DNA of 64,000 bases from Streptomyces cupreus (GCF_014257025.1 NZ_JACMSF010000007.1:1-64000), one strand, 5' to 3'. Shown: positions 16,597 through 25,736, counted from the stretch's first letter. Program-made: numbers and translations. Notes: generated by a model not told the origin, from the sequence alone.

Positions 16597-18729
16597 ATGC
16601 GGCCCGTTTCCAGCATCGAACGCACGGTGGCGCCCTTCGAGGTCGTCAGCCCCTACCAGCCCAGCGGCGACCAGCCGCAGGCCATCGCCGACCTCGCCCG
16701 GCGCATCCAGGCAGGTGAGAAGGACGTCGTCCTGCTCGGCGCGACCGGCACCGGCAAGTCCGCCACCACCGCGTGGATGATCGAGCAGCTCCAGCGCCCC
16801 ACCCTGGTCATGGCGCCGAACAAGACCCTGGCCGCCCAGCTGGCGAACGAGTTCCGGGAACTCCTGCCGAACAACGCCGTCGAGTACTTCGTCTCGTACT
16901 ACGACTACTACCAGCCCGAGGCGTACGTCCCGCAGTCGGACACCTACATCGAGAAGGACTCCTCGATCAACGAGGAGGTCGAGCGGCTGCGCCACTCCGC
17001 CACCAACTCGCTCCTCACGCGCCGCGATGTCGTCGTGGTCGCCTCGGTCTCCTGCATCTACGGCCTCGGCACCCCGCAGGAGTACGTGGACCGCATGGTC
17101 CCCCTCAAGGTCGGCGAGGAGATCGACCGCGACCAGCTGCTGCGCCGCTTCGTGGACATCCAGTACACGCGCAACGACATGGCCTTCGCCCGCGGCACCT
17201 TCCGGGTGCGCGGCGACACCATCGAGATCTTCCCGGTCTACGAGGAGCTGGCCGTCCGCATCGAGATGTTCGGCGACGAGATCGAGGCACTGTCCACCCT
17301 GCACCCGGTCACCGGCGAGATCATCAGCGACGACCAACAGCTGTACGTCTTCCCGGCCTCCCACTACGTCGCGGGACCCGAGCGCATGGAGCGGGCCGTC
17401 AACGACATCGAGAAGGAGCTGGGGGAGCGCCTCGCCGAGCTGGAGAAGCAGGGCAAGCTGCTGGAGGCCCAGCGCCTGCGCATGCGCACCACGTACGACA
17501 TCGAGATGCTCCGCCAGATCGGCAGCTGCTCCGGCGTGGAGAACTACTCGATGCACTTCGACGGCCGGCTGCCCGGCTCGCCGCCCAACACCCTGCTCGA
17601 CTACTTCCCGGACGACTTCCTGCTCGTCATCGACGAGTCGCATGTGACGGTGCCGCAGATCGGCGCCATGTACGAGGGCGACGCCTCCCGCAAGCGCACC
17701 CTCGTGGAGCACGGCTTCCGGCTGCCCTCCGCCCTCGACAACCGCCCGCTGAAGTGGGAGGAGTTCCAGGAGCGCATCGGCCAGACGGTGTATCTGTCGG
17801 CGACCCCGGGCCAGTACGAGCTCTCGCGCTCCGACGGCACCGTCGAGCAGATCATCCGCCCCACCGGCCTGGTCGACCCCGAGGTCGTGGTGAAGTCCAC
17901 CGAGGGTCAGATCGACGACCTGGTGCACGAGATCCGGGCGCGCACCGAGAAGGACGAGCGGGTCCTGGTCACCACGCTCACCAAGAAGATGGCCGAGGAC
18001 CTCACCGACTACTTCCTCGAACTCGGCATCCAGGTGCGCTATCTGCACAGCGACGTCGACACCCTGCGCCGCGTGGAACTGCTGCGCGAACTGCGCGCCG
18101 GCGAGTACGACGTGCTGGTCGGCATCAACCTCCTGCGCGAGGGCCTCGACCTGCCCGAGGTCTCCCTGGTGGCCATCCTCGACGCGGACAAGGAGGGCTT
18201 CCTGCGCTCGGGCACCTCCCTCATCCAGACCATCGGCCGCGCCGCGCGCAACGTCTCCGGCCAGGTCCATATGTACGCCGACAAGATCACCCCGGCGATG
18301 GAGAAGGCCATCGACGAGACCAACCGCCGCCGGGAGAAGCAGATCGCGTACAACAAGGCCAAGGGCATCGACCCGCAGCCGCTGCGCAAGAAGATCAACG
18401 ACATCGTCGCGCAGATCGCCCGCGAGGACGTCGACACCGAGCAGCTGCTCGGCTCCGGCTACCGCAAGACCAAGGACGGCAAGGGCGCCAAGGCCCCGGT
18501 GCCCTCGCTCGGCGGCAAGGCGGCGAAGGGCGCGGCGAAGGGCAAGGCCAAGGAGACGGTGCCCACCGACCGTCCCGCCGCCGAGCTCACCGAGCAGATC
18601 GAGGAGATGACCGCGCGGATGCGCGCCGCCGCGGCCGACCTCCAGTTCGAGATCGCGGCCAGGCTGCGCGACGAGGTCTCCGAGATGAAGAAGGAACTGC
18701 GCCAGATGAAGGAGGCGGGCCTGGCCTGA
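16597..18729 (+). CDS. uvrB: Excinuclease ABC subunit B
   Basis: 710 residues. Walker A GATGTGKS at 48-55, the DNA-clamping beta-hairpin region [16 protein letters not shown], helicase motif [13 protein letters not shown], motif QTIGRAARN, and a C-terminal UVR motif at about 665-705 that binds UvrC. Near residues 625-660 lies a Lys/Ala/Gly-rich linker. UvrB verifies damage delivered by UvrA and loads UvrC in nucleotide excision repair. ATG 16597 sits six bases after the -10 box. uvrA and uvrC are 11 and 18 kb away. Confidence 0.97.
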   Translation: MRPVSSIERTVAPFEVVSPYQPSGDQPQAIADLARRIQAGEKDVVLLGATGTGKSATTAWMIEQLQRPTLVMAPNKTLAAQLANEFRELLPNNAVEYFVSYYDYYQPEAYVPQSDTYIEKDSSINEEVERLRHSATNSLLTRRDVVVVASVSCIYGLGTPQEYVDRMVPLKVGEEIDRDQLLRRFVDIQYTRNDMAFARGTFRVRGDTIEIFPVYEELAVRIEMFGDEIEALSTLHPVTGEIISDDQQLYVFPASHYVAGPERMERAVNDIEKELGERLAELEKQGKLLEAQRLRMRTTYDIEMLRQIGSCSGVENYSMHFDGRLPGSPPNTLLDYFPDDFLLVIDESHVTVPQIGAMYEGDASRKRTLVEHGFRLPSALDNRPLKWEEFQERIGQTVYLSATPGQYELSRSDGTVEQIIRPTGLVDPEVVVKSTEGQIDDLVHEIRARTEKDERVLVTTLTKKMAEDLTDYFLELGIQVRYLHSDVDTLRRVELLRELRAGEYDVLVGINLLREGLDLPEVSLVAILDADKEGFLRSGTSLIQTIGRAARNVSGQVHMYADKITPAMEKAIDETNRRREKQIAYNKAKGIDPQPLRKKINDIVAQIAREDVDTEQLLGSGYRKTKDGKGAKAPVPSLGGKAAKGAAKGKAKETVPTDRPAAELTEQIEEMTARMRAAAADLQFEIAARLRDEVSEMKKELRQMKEAGLA

Positions 18730-18797
18730 CGGGACAGGGGTGACCGCGCGGGGGCGCGCAGTGTTGCAAGACCGACACAAAGTGCGGACCTGGGTTC

Positions 18798-18824
18798 GGC
18801 ACTGTCAGTGCCCCTGCGTAGGGT
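18798..18824 (+). promoter_or_regulatory. Damage-type promoter of terD with overlapping palindrome
   Basis: CTGTCAGTG at 18802-18810, eight bases, TAGGGT at 18819-18824; only the first base differs from the RecA-NDp consensus. The element overlaps the palindrome GGCACTGTCAGTGCC (18798-18812), a possible repressor or activator site. Confidence 0.65.
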
Positions 18825-18881
18825 TCTCGTCATCCGCGGACTCCGCGGCAACAGGGGACAGTTCGAGAGGGGAATCAGCGC

Positions 18882-19460
18882 GTGACCGTCAACATGACCA
18901 AGGGTCAGGCCATCAGTCTGCAGAAGAACGACGGCGGCAGCCTGACCGCGGTGCGCATGGGTCTCGGCTGGCAGGCGGCCCCCCGGCGTGGCCTGTTCGG
19001 CTCGCGCACCCGGGAGGTCGACCTGGACGCCTCCGCCGTCCTGTTCGCCGACAAGCAGCCGGTCGACGTGGTCTTCTTCCGCCACCTGGTGAGCGACGAC
19101 GGCTCGGTCCGGCACACCGGTGACAACCTGGTCGGCGGTGTCGGCCAGGGCGGCGACGACGAGGCGATCCTCGTCGACCTGCAGCGGATCCCGGTCCACA
19201 TCGACCAGATCGTCTTCACCGTGAACTCCTTCACGGGCCAGACCTTCCAGGAGGTGCAGAACGCCTTCTGCCGTCTGGTCGACGAGACCAACGGCCAGGA
19301 GCTCGCCCGCTACACCCTCGCGGGTGGCGGCGCCTACACCGCCCAGATCATGGCGAAGGTGCACCGCACCGGCCCGGGCTGGACGATGACGGCCCTCGGA
19401 ACGCCGGCCAACGGCCGTACCTTCCAGGACCTGATGCCGGCGATCCTGCCGCACCTGTAG
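18882..19460 (+). CDS. terD: TerD-family stress protein
   Basis: 192 residues forming one TerD domain: KGQAISLQKNDGGSLTAVRM, the acidic calcium-binding stretch EVDLDASAVLF, DDEAILVDLQRIP, and VFTVNSFTGQTFQEVQNAF. TerD proteins bind calcium and are part of the Ter system for tellurite, phage and envelope stress, working with TerC membrane proteins. GTG 18882 follows GAGAGGGGAA. A second TerD-containing gene follows after 62 bases and terC after a riboswitch. Confidence 0.93.
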   Translation: MTVNMTKGQAISLQKNDGGSLTAVRMGLGWQAAPRRGLFGSRTREVDLDASAVLFADKQPVDVVFFRHLVSDDGSVRHTGDNLVGGVGQGGDDEAILVDLQRIPVHIDQIVFTVNSFTGQTFQEVQNAFCRLVDETNGQELARYTLAGGGAYTAQIMAKVHRTGPGWTMTALGTPANGRTFQDLMPAILPHL

Positions 19461-19522
19461 GCCGAGCGGACGAGCAGCACACTTCACCACACGAGGCACA
19501 GCGACACAGGGGGACGAAGGCG

Positions 19523-21526
19523 ATGACGGCCGAGCTGGTGCGGGGGCAGAACCACCCGCTCTCCCAGGCCCGTCTTGAGATCCGGGTCTCGGCCGGCGCG
19601 CCGATCGTGGCGGGCGCCACGCTCAGCGACGAGAACGGCAAGGTCCACGGCACGGAGTGGGTGGCCCATCCGGGCGCGCCCACCCTGCCGGGCCTGGAGG
19701 TCTCCCGGCAGGCGGCCGCCGACCATCGACTCGCGGTGGACCTGGACGCCGTGCCGGAGGTCGTGCACCGGGTCAGTGTGCTGCTCGCCCTGCCCACCGG
19801 CGTGGGGGGCCCGGTCCGCTTCGGCGCGGTCGCCGCCCCCTTCGTCGCGGTCACCGGCCTCGACGGCTCCGAGGTGGCCAGTTACACCATCACCGGCCTG
19901 GACGCCGAGTCGGCCGTCGTCGCCCTGGAGCTCTACCGCCGCCAGGGCGCCTGGAAGGTGCGCGCCGTCGGCCAGGGCTACGCGGGCGGCCTCGCCGAGC
20001 TCCTCGCCGACCAGAACCTGCCCGAGGCGGGCCTGCTGGCGAACGGCATCAACGACGCGGTGGCCCAGGGCCTGGCCCGTTCGGTCCCGGCGCCCCCGCA
20101 GGGCGACCGCTCCCGGCAGCAGGCCACGCCGGCCATGGGCCCCGACCAGGGCGGCACCGCACCCACGTCGCCGTACGGCACCCAGGGCGCCTCCGGCGCC
20201 GTACCGCCGCCGCCCGCCACACCGCCGTACGGCGGGCAGCCGCCGCACCACACCCCCGCAGCCGGCTACCCGGCGGCGCCCGCGGATCCGCCCGCCGCCA
20301 ACGGCGGCATCAACTACAGCCACCCGGGACGGCAGAACACCGCTCCGCCGCCGCCCGCCCCGCCCGTGCCCCCGGCCCAGCCGGGTCAGCCCGGGCAGCC
20401 CGTCGCGGGCGACGCCACCGGCTGGTCCATGGACGAGCGGCTCTACAACCAGGTGTGGGGCATGTTCGAGGACCTGGCCCGGACGACGGCCGCGTACCGC
20501 AGTGCCGTCGACTTCGCCGACTCGCGCATGGAGAAGGAGCTCGACCAGGTCCTGTCCGACCCGCGCAGCCGGATCGGCGGCCAGGGCGACGCCGCGCGCG
20601 AGGCGGCCCAGGCCAAGCACGCCCAGCTCGTGGACCAGGCCAGGGCCACCCTCGACCGGGACCTCGCCCAGCTCACCGCCGAGTCCGACGTCGTCGAGCC
20701 CGCGCTGCCGCCGGCGTACGCGCGCTGGGACAACCCCGTCTGGCATGCCTACCGCGTGCCGATGGAGACGCCCATGGCGCTGCGCCTGGGCGATCTGCAT
20801 CTGCCCGAGAGCGACCCGCTGCGCATACCGATGCTGGTCCGGCTGCCGCTGGAGCGCGGTCTGTGGATCGACAGCGGAACGCCCGGATCGCTCGACGGCG
20901 CGTTCCACGACTCCCACGACCTGCGCCGGCTCGCCCTGGAGACGGCCGTGGCGCACGCGGCCCGGCTGCTCGCCGTCCATCCGGCGGGCGACTTCACGGT
21001 CCATGTCATCGACCCGGCCGGCTCCGGCGCCCAGGCGCTCGCCCCGCTGGTGCAGACCGGTGTGCTCGCGGCGCCGCCCGCCGTGGGGGCGGCGGGGGTG
21101 ACGGAGGTCCTCGGCCGGCTCACCCAGCGGGTCGACCTGGTGCAGATGGCGGTCCGCGGCGGCGCGTCCGAGTCGCTGCCGCCCGGCTTCGACACCTCCG
21201 AGCAACTGCTGATCGTCAACGACTTCCCGCACGGCTTCGACGACCGCGCCGTGAACCAGCTGCGCTATCTCGCGGACGAGGGCCCGTCCGTCGGCGTCCA
21301 CCTGATGATGGTCGCCGACCGCGAGGAGGCCTCCGCCTACGGTCCGTTGCTGGACCCGTTGTGGCGTTCGCTGCTGCGACTGACCCCGGTGCCCGAGGAC
21401 CATCTCGCCGACCCCTGGGTGGGGCACGCCTGGACCTACGAGCCGCCGCTCGTGCCGCCCGGCAGCCAGGTGCTCCAGCAGGTCCTCACCCAGGTCGCCG
21501 CAGCCCGCCGCTCCTGGAACCGGTGA
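19523..21526 (+). CDS. TerD domain fused to an FtsK/SpoIIIE-like domain lacking Walker A
   Basis: 667 residues. Residues about 1-170 are a divergent TerD domain (RLEIRVSAGAPIVAGATLSD, VRFGAVAAPFVAVTGLDGSE). Residues about 190-300 are a Pro/Gly-rich linker. The C-terminal part resembles the FtsK/SpoIIIE motor of streptomycete Ter proteins: LRLGDLHLP, PMLVRLPLERGLWIDSG, FTVHVIDPAGSGAQ, and a Walker B-like strand LLIVNDFPHGFDD followed by GVHLMMVADRE. The expected nucleotide loop (GxxGxGKS) is replaced by SGTPGSLDG, so ATPase activity is unlikely. It probably acts as a scaffold with TerD. GGGGGACGAAGG precedes ATG 19523. Confidence 0.8.
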   Translation: MTAELVRGQNHPLSQARLEIRVSAGAPIVAGATLSDENGKVHGTEWVAHPGAPTLPGLEVSRQAAADHRLAVDLDAVPEVVHRVSVLLALPTGVGGPVRFGAVAAPFVAVTGLDGSEVASYTITGLDAESAVVALELYRRQGAWKVRAVGQGYAGGLAELLADQNLPEAGLLANGINDAVAQGLARSVPAPPQGDRSRQQATPAMGPDQGGTAPTSPYGTQGASGAVPPPPATPPYGGQPPHHTPAAGYPAAPADPPAANGGINYSHPGRQNTAPPPPAPPVPPAQPGQPGQPVAGDATGWSMDERLYNQVWGMFEDLARTTAAYRSAVDFADSRMEKELDQVLSDPRSRIGGQGDAAREAAQAKHAQLVDQARATLDRDLAQLTAESDVVEPALPPAYARWDNPVWHAYRVPMETPMALRLGDLHLPESDPLRIPMLVRLPLERGLWIDSGTPGSLDGAFHDSHDLRRLALETAVAHAARLLAVHPAGDFTVHVIDPAGSGAQALAPLVQTGVLAAPPAVGAAGVTEVLGRLTQRVDLVQMAVRGGASESLPPGFDTSEQLLIVNDFPHGFDDRAVNQLRYLADEGPSVGVHLMMVADREEASAYGPLLDPLWRSLLRLTPVPEDHLADPWVGHAWTYEPPLVPPGSQVLQQVLTQVAAARRSWNR

Positions 21527-21537
21527 CCTGACCCGGC

Positions 21538-21558
21538 CTTTACAAAGCAACCGTAAAG
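21538..21558. promoter_or_regulatory. Inverted repeat CTTTAC/GTAAAG
   Basis: CTTTAC (21538-21543) and GTAAAG (21553-21558) in an unusually AT-rich stretch after the TerD fusion gene. It may be a weak terminator or an operator of terC; TTTAC recurs twice more within 60 bases. Confidence 0.35.
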
Positions 21559-21635
21559 CCACTCTGAACTGGGTTTTTGGTCCTTTCTTTACTTCACTCT
21601 TTACCTTTCCTTGGTGATTGGGTACTCTCTTTCGT

Positions 21636-21776
21636 GCGGAGGGGAGTACTCCCTGTCTACTGCGGCGTACCCGTCAATACGGATCAGGCCAGATCCCGGG
21701 GCGTCGGCCCTTTCGAGGGTGGAAGAGACCTCCGGCAGCGACGACGCTGACATTTGCCGTTACGTACTGCCGGAGG
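21636..21776 (+). promoter_or_regulatory. Manganese (yybP-ykoY family) riboswitch of terC
   Basis: The leader holds the conserved pieces of this class in order: GGGGAGTA at 21641-21648, CGTCAA at 21672-21677, and GAGACC at 21725-21730. CCTCCGGCAG (21729-21738) is perfectly complementary to CTGCCGGAGG (21767-21776), which contains the terC ribosome site, so ligand binding should free the start. The ligand in this class is Mn2+; E. coli alx, also a TerC-family gene, carries the same class. Assignment is from memory of the consensus, without a covariance model. Confidence 0.8.
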
Positions 21777-21780
21777 CGCA

Positions 21781-22782
21781 GTGGATGTTTCCGTGACCCT
21801 GTGGGTCCTGACGATCGTGGGTCTCGCCGCCCTCATCGCGGTCGACTTCTTCATCGGCCGCAAGCCGCACGACGTGTCCATCAAGGAAGCCGGGATCTGG
21901 ACCGTCGTCTGGATCGTCCTGGCCGGACTCTTCGGCCTCGGCCTGTTGGTCTTCGGCGGCGGCCAGCCCGCCGGTGAGTTCTTCGCGGGCTTCATCACCG
22001 AGAAGTCGCTGAGCGTCGACAACCTCTTCGTCTTCGTCCTGATCATGGCGAAGTTCGCCGTGCCCTCGCAGTACCAGCAACGAGTGCTCCTCGTCGGTGT
22101 GCTCATAGCGCTGGTGCTGCGCGCGATCTTCATCGCCGCCGGCGCCGCGATCCTCGCCAGCTTCTCCTGGGTGTTCTACCTCTTCGGCGCCTTCCTGATC
22201 TGGACCGCCTGGAAGCTCATCCAGGAGGCCCGGGCCGACGAGGACGACGAGGAGTACGAGGAGAACAAGCTCCTCAAGGCCGCCGAGCGCCGCTTCGGAG
22301 TCGCCGACCGCTACCACGGCACCAAGCTGTGGATCCAGCAGAACGGCAAGCGGGTCATGACCCCGATGCTGGTCGTGATGCTCGCGATCGGTACGACGGA
22401 CGTCCTGTTCGCCCTGGACTCCATCCCCGCGATCTTCGGTCTGACCCAGGACCCGTACATCGTCTTCACCGCCAACGCCTTCGCGCTGATGGGGCTGAGG
22501 CAGCTGTACTTCCTGATCGGCGGCCTGCTGAAGAAGCTGGTCCACCTCAGCTACGGCCTGTCGGTCATCCTCGGCTTCATCGGCGTCAAGCTGGTGCTGC
22601 ACGCGCTGCATGAGTCCGGGGTGCATGTCCCGGAGATCAGCATTCCGGTCTCGCTGGGCGTGATCTGCACCGTCCTGATCGTCACCACGATCACCAGCCT
22701 CCGCGCCTCCAAGAAGCAGGCGGCGGCCGAGGCGGCGCAGAAGGAGAGCGAAGGCGCTCCGAAGGACAGCATCGAGGCCTGA
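21781..22782 (+). CDS. terC: TerC-family integral membrane protein
   Basis: 333 residues with about seven to nine membrane segments. Conserved acidic residues within the membrane include LIAVDFFIGR, EKSLSVDNLFVF and TTDVLFALDSIPAIFG, as in TerC/Alx metal transporters. A cytoplasmic acidic loop (EARADEDDEEYEENK) lies mid-protein. Relatives are linked to tellurite resistance and to manganese export or metallation of secreted proteins. GTG 21781 lies four bases after GGAGG. The riboswitch and the adjacent terD genes both support a metal-stress role. Confidence 0.93.
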   Translation: MDVSVTLWVLTIVGLAALIAVDFFIGRKPHDVSIKEAGIWTVVWIVLAGLFGLGLLVFGGGQPAGEFFAGFITEKSLSVDNLFVFVLIMAKFAVPSQYQQRVLLVGVLIALVLRAIFIAAGAAILASFSWVFYLFGAFLIWTAWKLIQEARADEDDEEYEENKLLKAAERRFGVADRYHGTKLWIQQNGKRVMTPMLVVMLAIGTTDVLFALDSIPAIFGLTQDPYIVFTANAFALMGLRQLYFLIGGLLKKLVHLSYGLSVILGFIGVKLVLHALHESGVHVPEISIPVSLGVICTVLIVTTITSLRASKKQAAAEAAQKESEGAPKDSIEA

Positions 22783-22807
22783 CGGCTTCGGGCGTAGAAA
22801 CAACCAT

Positions 22808-22851
22808 CACCGGGAGCGGTGCGCGGCGATTGCCGTGCACCGCTCCCGGTG
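22808..22851 (+). terminator. Strong terminator after terC
   Basis: Fifteen-base perfect stem (arm CACCGGGAGCGGTGC) with a fourteen-base loop, then a T-rich tail. Confidence 0.8.
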
Positions 22852-22910
22852 CTTGCTTTGTTCTGAGCGCGTTCCCCGGCCCGGGGGCGCAGTGGGCGGC
22901 GGAGGTATCC

Positions 22911-23213
22911 GTGAAGTTCGTGCAGATCATCGACTTCGAGACCGAGCGGCTCGACGAAATGGAACAGCTGCTGGAAGAGGCACGGCAGCGCAACACGGGC
23001 CAGGAGGGCGGCCCCACCCACCGCATCCTCCTGAAGGACCGTGACACGCCCGGGCGTTACCTCTCACTGATCGAGTTCGAGTCGTACGAGGAGGCGATGC
23101 GCAACAGCGAGCGCCCCGAGACGACCAAGATGGCCGAGCAACTAGGTGCGCTGTGCACCCGTGAACCCCGCTTCATCAACTGCGATCTGCTGGATTCGAG
23201 CGACCTCAAGTAG
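22911..23213 (+). CDS. Small conserved protein, probable dimeric alpha-beta barrel
   Basis: 100 residues. An opening strand KFVQIIDFET, a helix rich in Glu and Arg, HRILLKDRDTPGRYLSLIEF, and a second helix (YEEAMRNSERPETTKMAEQL) suggest the ferredoxin-like fold of antibiotic-biosynthesis-monooxygenase-type barrels. No catalytic residues can be named and the function is unknown. GTG 22911 follows GGAGG by five bases. It stands alone between two terminators. Confidence 0.7.
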   Translation: MKFVQIIDFETERLDEMEQLLEEARQRNTGQEGGPTHRILLKDRDTPGRYLSLIEFESYEEAMRNSERPETTKMAEQLGALCTREPRFINCDLLDSSDLK

Positions 23214-23256
23214 CCCGGCAGAGGTGATCGGGCCGCGCATGGCCGACATGCCGGGC
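23213..23256. terminator. Bidirectional terminator
   Basis: GCCCGGCA (23213-23220) pairs with TGCCGGGC (23249-23256), with a further GC-rich stem inside, between convergent genes. Confidence 0.55.
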
Positions 23257-23322
23257 CCGTCCGCCTTTGCGGCGATCGCCGCATGATCGCTCGGCTGTTC
23301 GCGGCCTATCCGGAACTCGCGG

Positions 23323-24627
23323 TCAATCCATGACCGGCGCCGGCGCCACCGCCCGCGCCGGACGCGTCTCCGGCAGCAGCGCGAAACAGCCCAGGCTGAG
23401 CAGCGCGATCCCGGTCAGATACGCCCCCACACCCCACGGCACCCGGCCGCCCTGCTCGGCCAGCGCGGTCGCCGCGATCGGCGTGAGCGCGCCGCCCAGG
23501 ACCCCGCCGAGGTTGTAGCCGACCGCGGCACCCGTGCAGCGCACCCGCGGCTCGTACAGCTCCGGCAGATAGGCGGCGATGACGGCGAACATCGTGATGA
23601 ACGCGAGCATCGCGCCCAGGAAGCCGAGGAACATCAGCAGCGGCGCGCCAGTGGCGAGCAGCGCGACCATCGGGAACATCCACACCGCGGCCGCCGCGCA
23701 CCCCGCCAGACACATCGGCCGCCGCCCGTACCGGTCCCCGAGCAGCGCCGCCACCGGGGTGAGCGACCCCTTCACCAGCACCGCGCCCATGATGCAGACC
23801 AGCATGACCGTACGGCTGACCCCGAGCCGTTCGGTCGCATAGGCGAGGGACCAGGTCGTCACCGCGTAGAAGATCGCGTACCCCACCGCGAGGGCGCCGG
23901 CCGTCAGCAGCACGAGCCGCCAGTGGTCGCGCACGACCTCGGCGAGCGGCACGCGCGCGTGGTCGTCGATCTCCAGGAACTGCGGGCTCTCGGCGAGCGA
24001 CGACCTGAGCCACAGGCCCGCCACGGCCAGCACGCCCGCCGCCCAGAACGGCACCCGCCAGCCCCACGCGGCGAACTGCGCCTCGGACAGCGTCGCCGCC
24101 AGCGCCAGCGTCACGCCGTTCGCGAGCAGAAAGCCGACCGCCGGGCCCACCTGCGGAAAGCTCGACCACAGCCCACGCCGCTCGGCGGGCGCGTGCTCCG
24201 CGGTCAGCAGGACGGCCCCGCCCCACTCCCCGCCGAGCCCGAGGCCCTGCAGAAAGCGCAGCACGAGCAGCAGCACGGGAGCGGCCACCCCGATCGTGTC
24301 GTACGTCGGCACACAGCCGACCGCGACCGTGGAGGCGCCCGTCAGCAACAAGGAGGCGACGAGGACCGGCCGCCGCCCGTGCCGGTCCCCGATGTGCCCG
24401 AACAGCACGGAGCCGAGCGGCCGTGCGAAGAACCCCACCCCGAACGTCCCGAACGCGGCCAGTGTCCCCGCCACCGGCGAGAACGTGGGGAAGAACAGCG
24501 GTCCCAGGACCAGCGCCGCGGCGGTCCCGTAGACGAAGAAGTCGTAGAACTCGATGGCCGTCCCGGCGAGCGAGGCGGCCGCGAGCCGGAGCATGGAGGG
24601 CGCCCTTACGGTGCGTACGTCGTGCAT
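23323..24627 (-). CDS. MFS transporter, metabolite:H+ symporter (MHS) family
   Basis: 434 residues, twelve predicted membrane segments. FYDFFVYGTAAALV in the first helix and FGHIGDRHGRRPVLVASLLL between helices 2 and 3 are the MHS signatures, repeated as LGDRYGRRPMCLAGC in the second half. Relatives such as ProP, ShiA and KgtP import organic acids, osmolytes or shikimate; the substrate here is unknown. Shikimate would fit the nearby aroQ but is only a guess. ATG 24627. It carries one CACGCGCGCGTG copy at 23950-23961. Confidence 0.85.
   Translation of the reverse strand: MHDVRTVRAPSMLRLAAASLAGTAIEFYDFFVYGTAAALVLGPLFFPTFSPVAGTLAAFGTFGVGFFARPLGSVLFGHIGDRHGRRPVLVASLLLTGASTVAVGCVPTYDTIGVAAPVLLLVLRFLQGLGLGGEWGGAVLLTAEHAPAERRGLWSSFPQVGPAVGFLLANGVTLALAATLSEAQFAAWGWRVPFWAAGVLAVAGLWLRSSLAESPQFLEIDDHARVPLAEVVRDHWRLVLLTAGALAVGYAIFYAVTTWSLAYATERLGVSRTVMLVCIMGAVLVKGSLTPVAALLGDRYGRRPMCLAGCAAAAVWMFPMVALLATGAPLLMFLGFLGAMLAFITMFAVIAAYLPELYEPRVRCTGAAVGYNLGGVLGGALTPIAATALAEQGGRVPWGVGAYLTGIALLSLGCFALLPETRPARAVAPAPVMD
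23950..23961. repeat. Palindrome CACGCGCGCGTG, copy 6
   Basis: Inside the MHS transporter gene, in the frame encoding DHARVP. Confidence 0.7.
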
Positions 24628-24689
24628 GCCGCGTCAACTACCCACGGTGACCGCTGGTTATGGGGGCGTGGGGAAGCGCCCGCCGCGCC

Positions 24690-25736
24690 TCAGTACGCGA
24701 CGGTGATGCGCCGGGCCGGACCGTCGACCCGTACGAGACCGCCGTAGGGGATCACGAGCTGCGGGTCGGTGTGGCCGAAGTCCACATCGAAGACGATCGC
24801 GGTGTGGGGGGCGTATATTCGCGCGGCGCGAAGGACGGCCTCGCGCTGTTCCTCGGCGTAACGCGCCGCTTCCTCAGGGCTGTTGGGGTGCTCGAAGGAC
24901 CAGGTCTTCGGGCGGCCCATCAGCAGTGCGGAGAAGCGCTGGAGGAGTCCGCGCTCGCCCATGTTGCGCAGGGTGCGGAAGATCTCGGTGCCGCTGGGCA
25001 TTTCCTCCGAGGTCTCCAGGAGCAGGACGCCGCCGTCGAACTCCGTCAGGTCGCGTGGGATCTCACGGTCGGCCATCAGCAGCCAGCCGAGGATCTCCAG
25101 ACAGCCGCCCCAACTGCGGCCCTCCACCACACGCTCGGCGTTCACCCAGGTCCAGCCGGCGCCCGGCTTTGTCCCGGGCTCGGCGTCGAAGGTTGCCGGG
25201 TCGGCCCAGTCGCGGTCGATGTCGTTCCAGCGGTCGGCGGGGCTCAACTCGTACTCGCCCGATGTGAACAGCGCCGCGCGCAGCGAGTCCGCCGTCAGCC
25301 GGCTCATGGCGACCGGGCGGCCCAGCGCGGTCATCACCGTCGCGCCGTGATAGCCGACGATTCCGGCATTGCGCAGGAACGCCAGCAGGTTCGTGTTGTC
25401 GCTCATCCCGAAGAACGGCTTCGCGTTCGCCCGGATCAACTCCCGGTCCAGGAAGGGAAGCACGGTGATCTGGTCGTCGCCGCCGATCGACGCCATCACC
25501 GCCTTGATGTCCGGGTCGGCGAAGGCGGCGTGGATGTCCTCGGCCCGTTCCTGGGGTGTCGATCCCATCTTGCGGGTCGCCGGGTACTCCACCGGTTCGA
25601 GGTCGTACTCCTTGCGCAGCCGCTCCAGGCCCAGTTCGAAAGGGCGCGGGAAGAGTCCGGGCAGGCCGCTGCCGGGGGAGATGACGGCTATGCGGTCGCC
25701 GGGGGAGGGCTTGGGGGGATACGAGATCGTCGTCAT
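24690..25736 (-). CDS. LD-carboxypeptidase / MccF-like S66 peptidase
   Basis: 348 residues. Serine peptidase family S66: nucleophile in FFGMSDNTNLL, catalytic glutamate in GGVLLLETSEEMPSG, and histidine in FDVDFGHTDPQLVIPYGG. YHGATVMTALGRPVAM is also conserved. S66 enzymes cut LD-peptide bonds in murein tetrapeptides (LdcA) or inactivate microcin C-like nucleotides (MccF); length and motifs are closer to MccF-like members. ATG 25736. Divergent from aroQ, separated by 104 bases. Confidence 0.85.
   Translation of the reverse strand: MTTISYPPKPSPGDRIAVISPGSGLPGLFPRPFELGLERLRKEYDLEPVEYPATRKMGSTPQERAEDIHAAFADPDIKAVMASIGGDDQITVLPFLDRELIRANAKPFFGMSDNTNLLAFLRNAGIVGYHGATVMTALGRPVAMSRLTADSLRAALFTSGEYELSPADRWNDIDRDWADPATFDAEPGTKPGAGWTWVNAERVVEGRSWGGCLEILGWLLMADREIPRDLTEFDGGVLLLETSEEMPSGTEIFRTLRNMGERGLLQRFSALLMGRPKTWSFEHPNSPEEAARYAEEQREAVLRAARIYAPHTAIVFDVDFGHTDPQLVIPYGGLVRVDGPARRITVAY

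Noticed and set aside
15385..18780. A minus-strand reading frame of 1131 codons across uvrB
   Set aside because: It is the shadow of uvrB and its flanks in a GC-rich genome: no domain, repetitive Gly/Val/Leu composition, no ribosome site.
21611..21977. Small frames over the terC leader
   Set aside because: They cover the riboswitch and terC start in other frames and have no ribosome site or conserved sequence.
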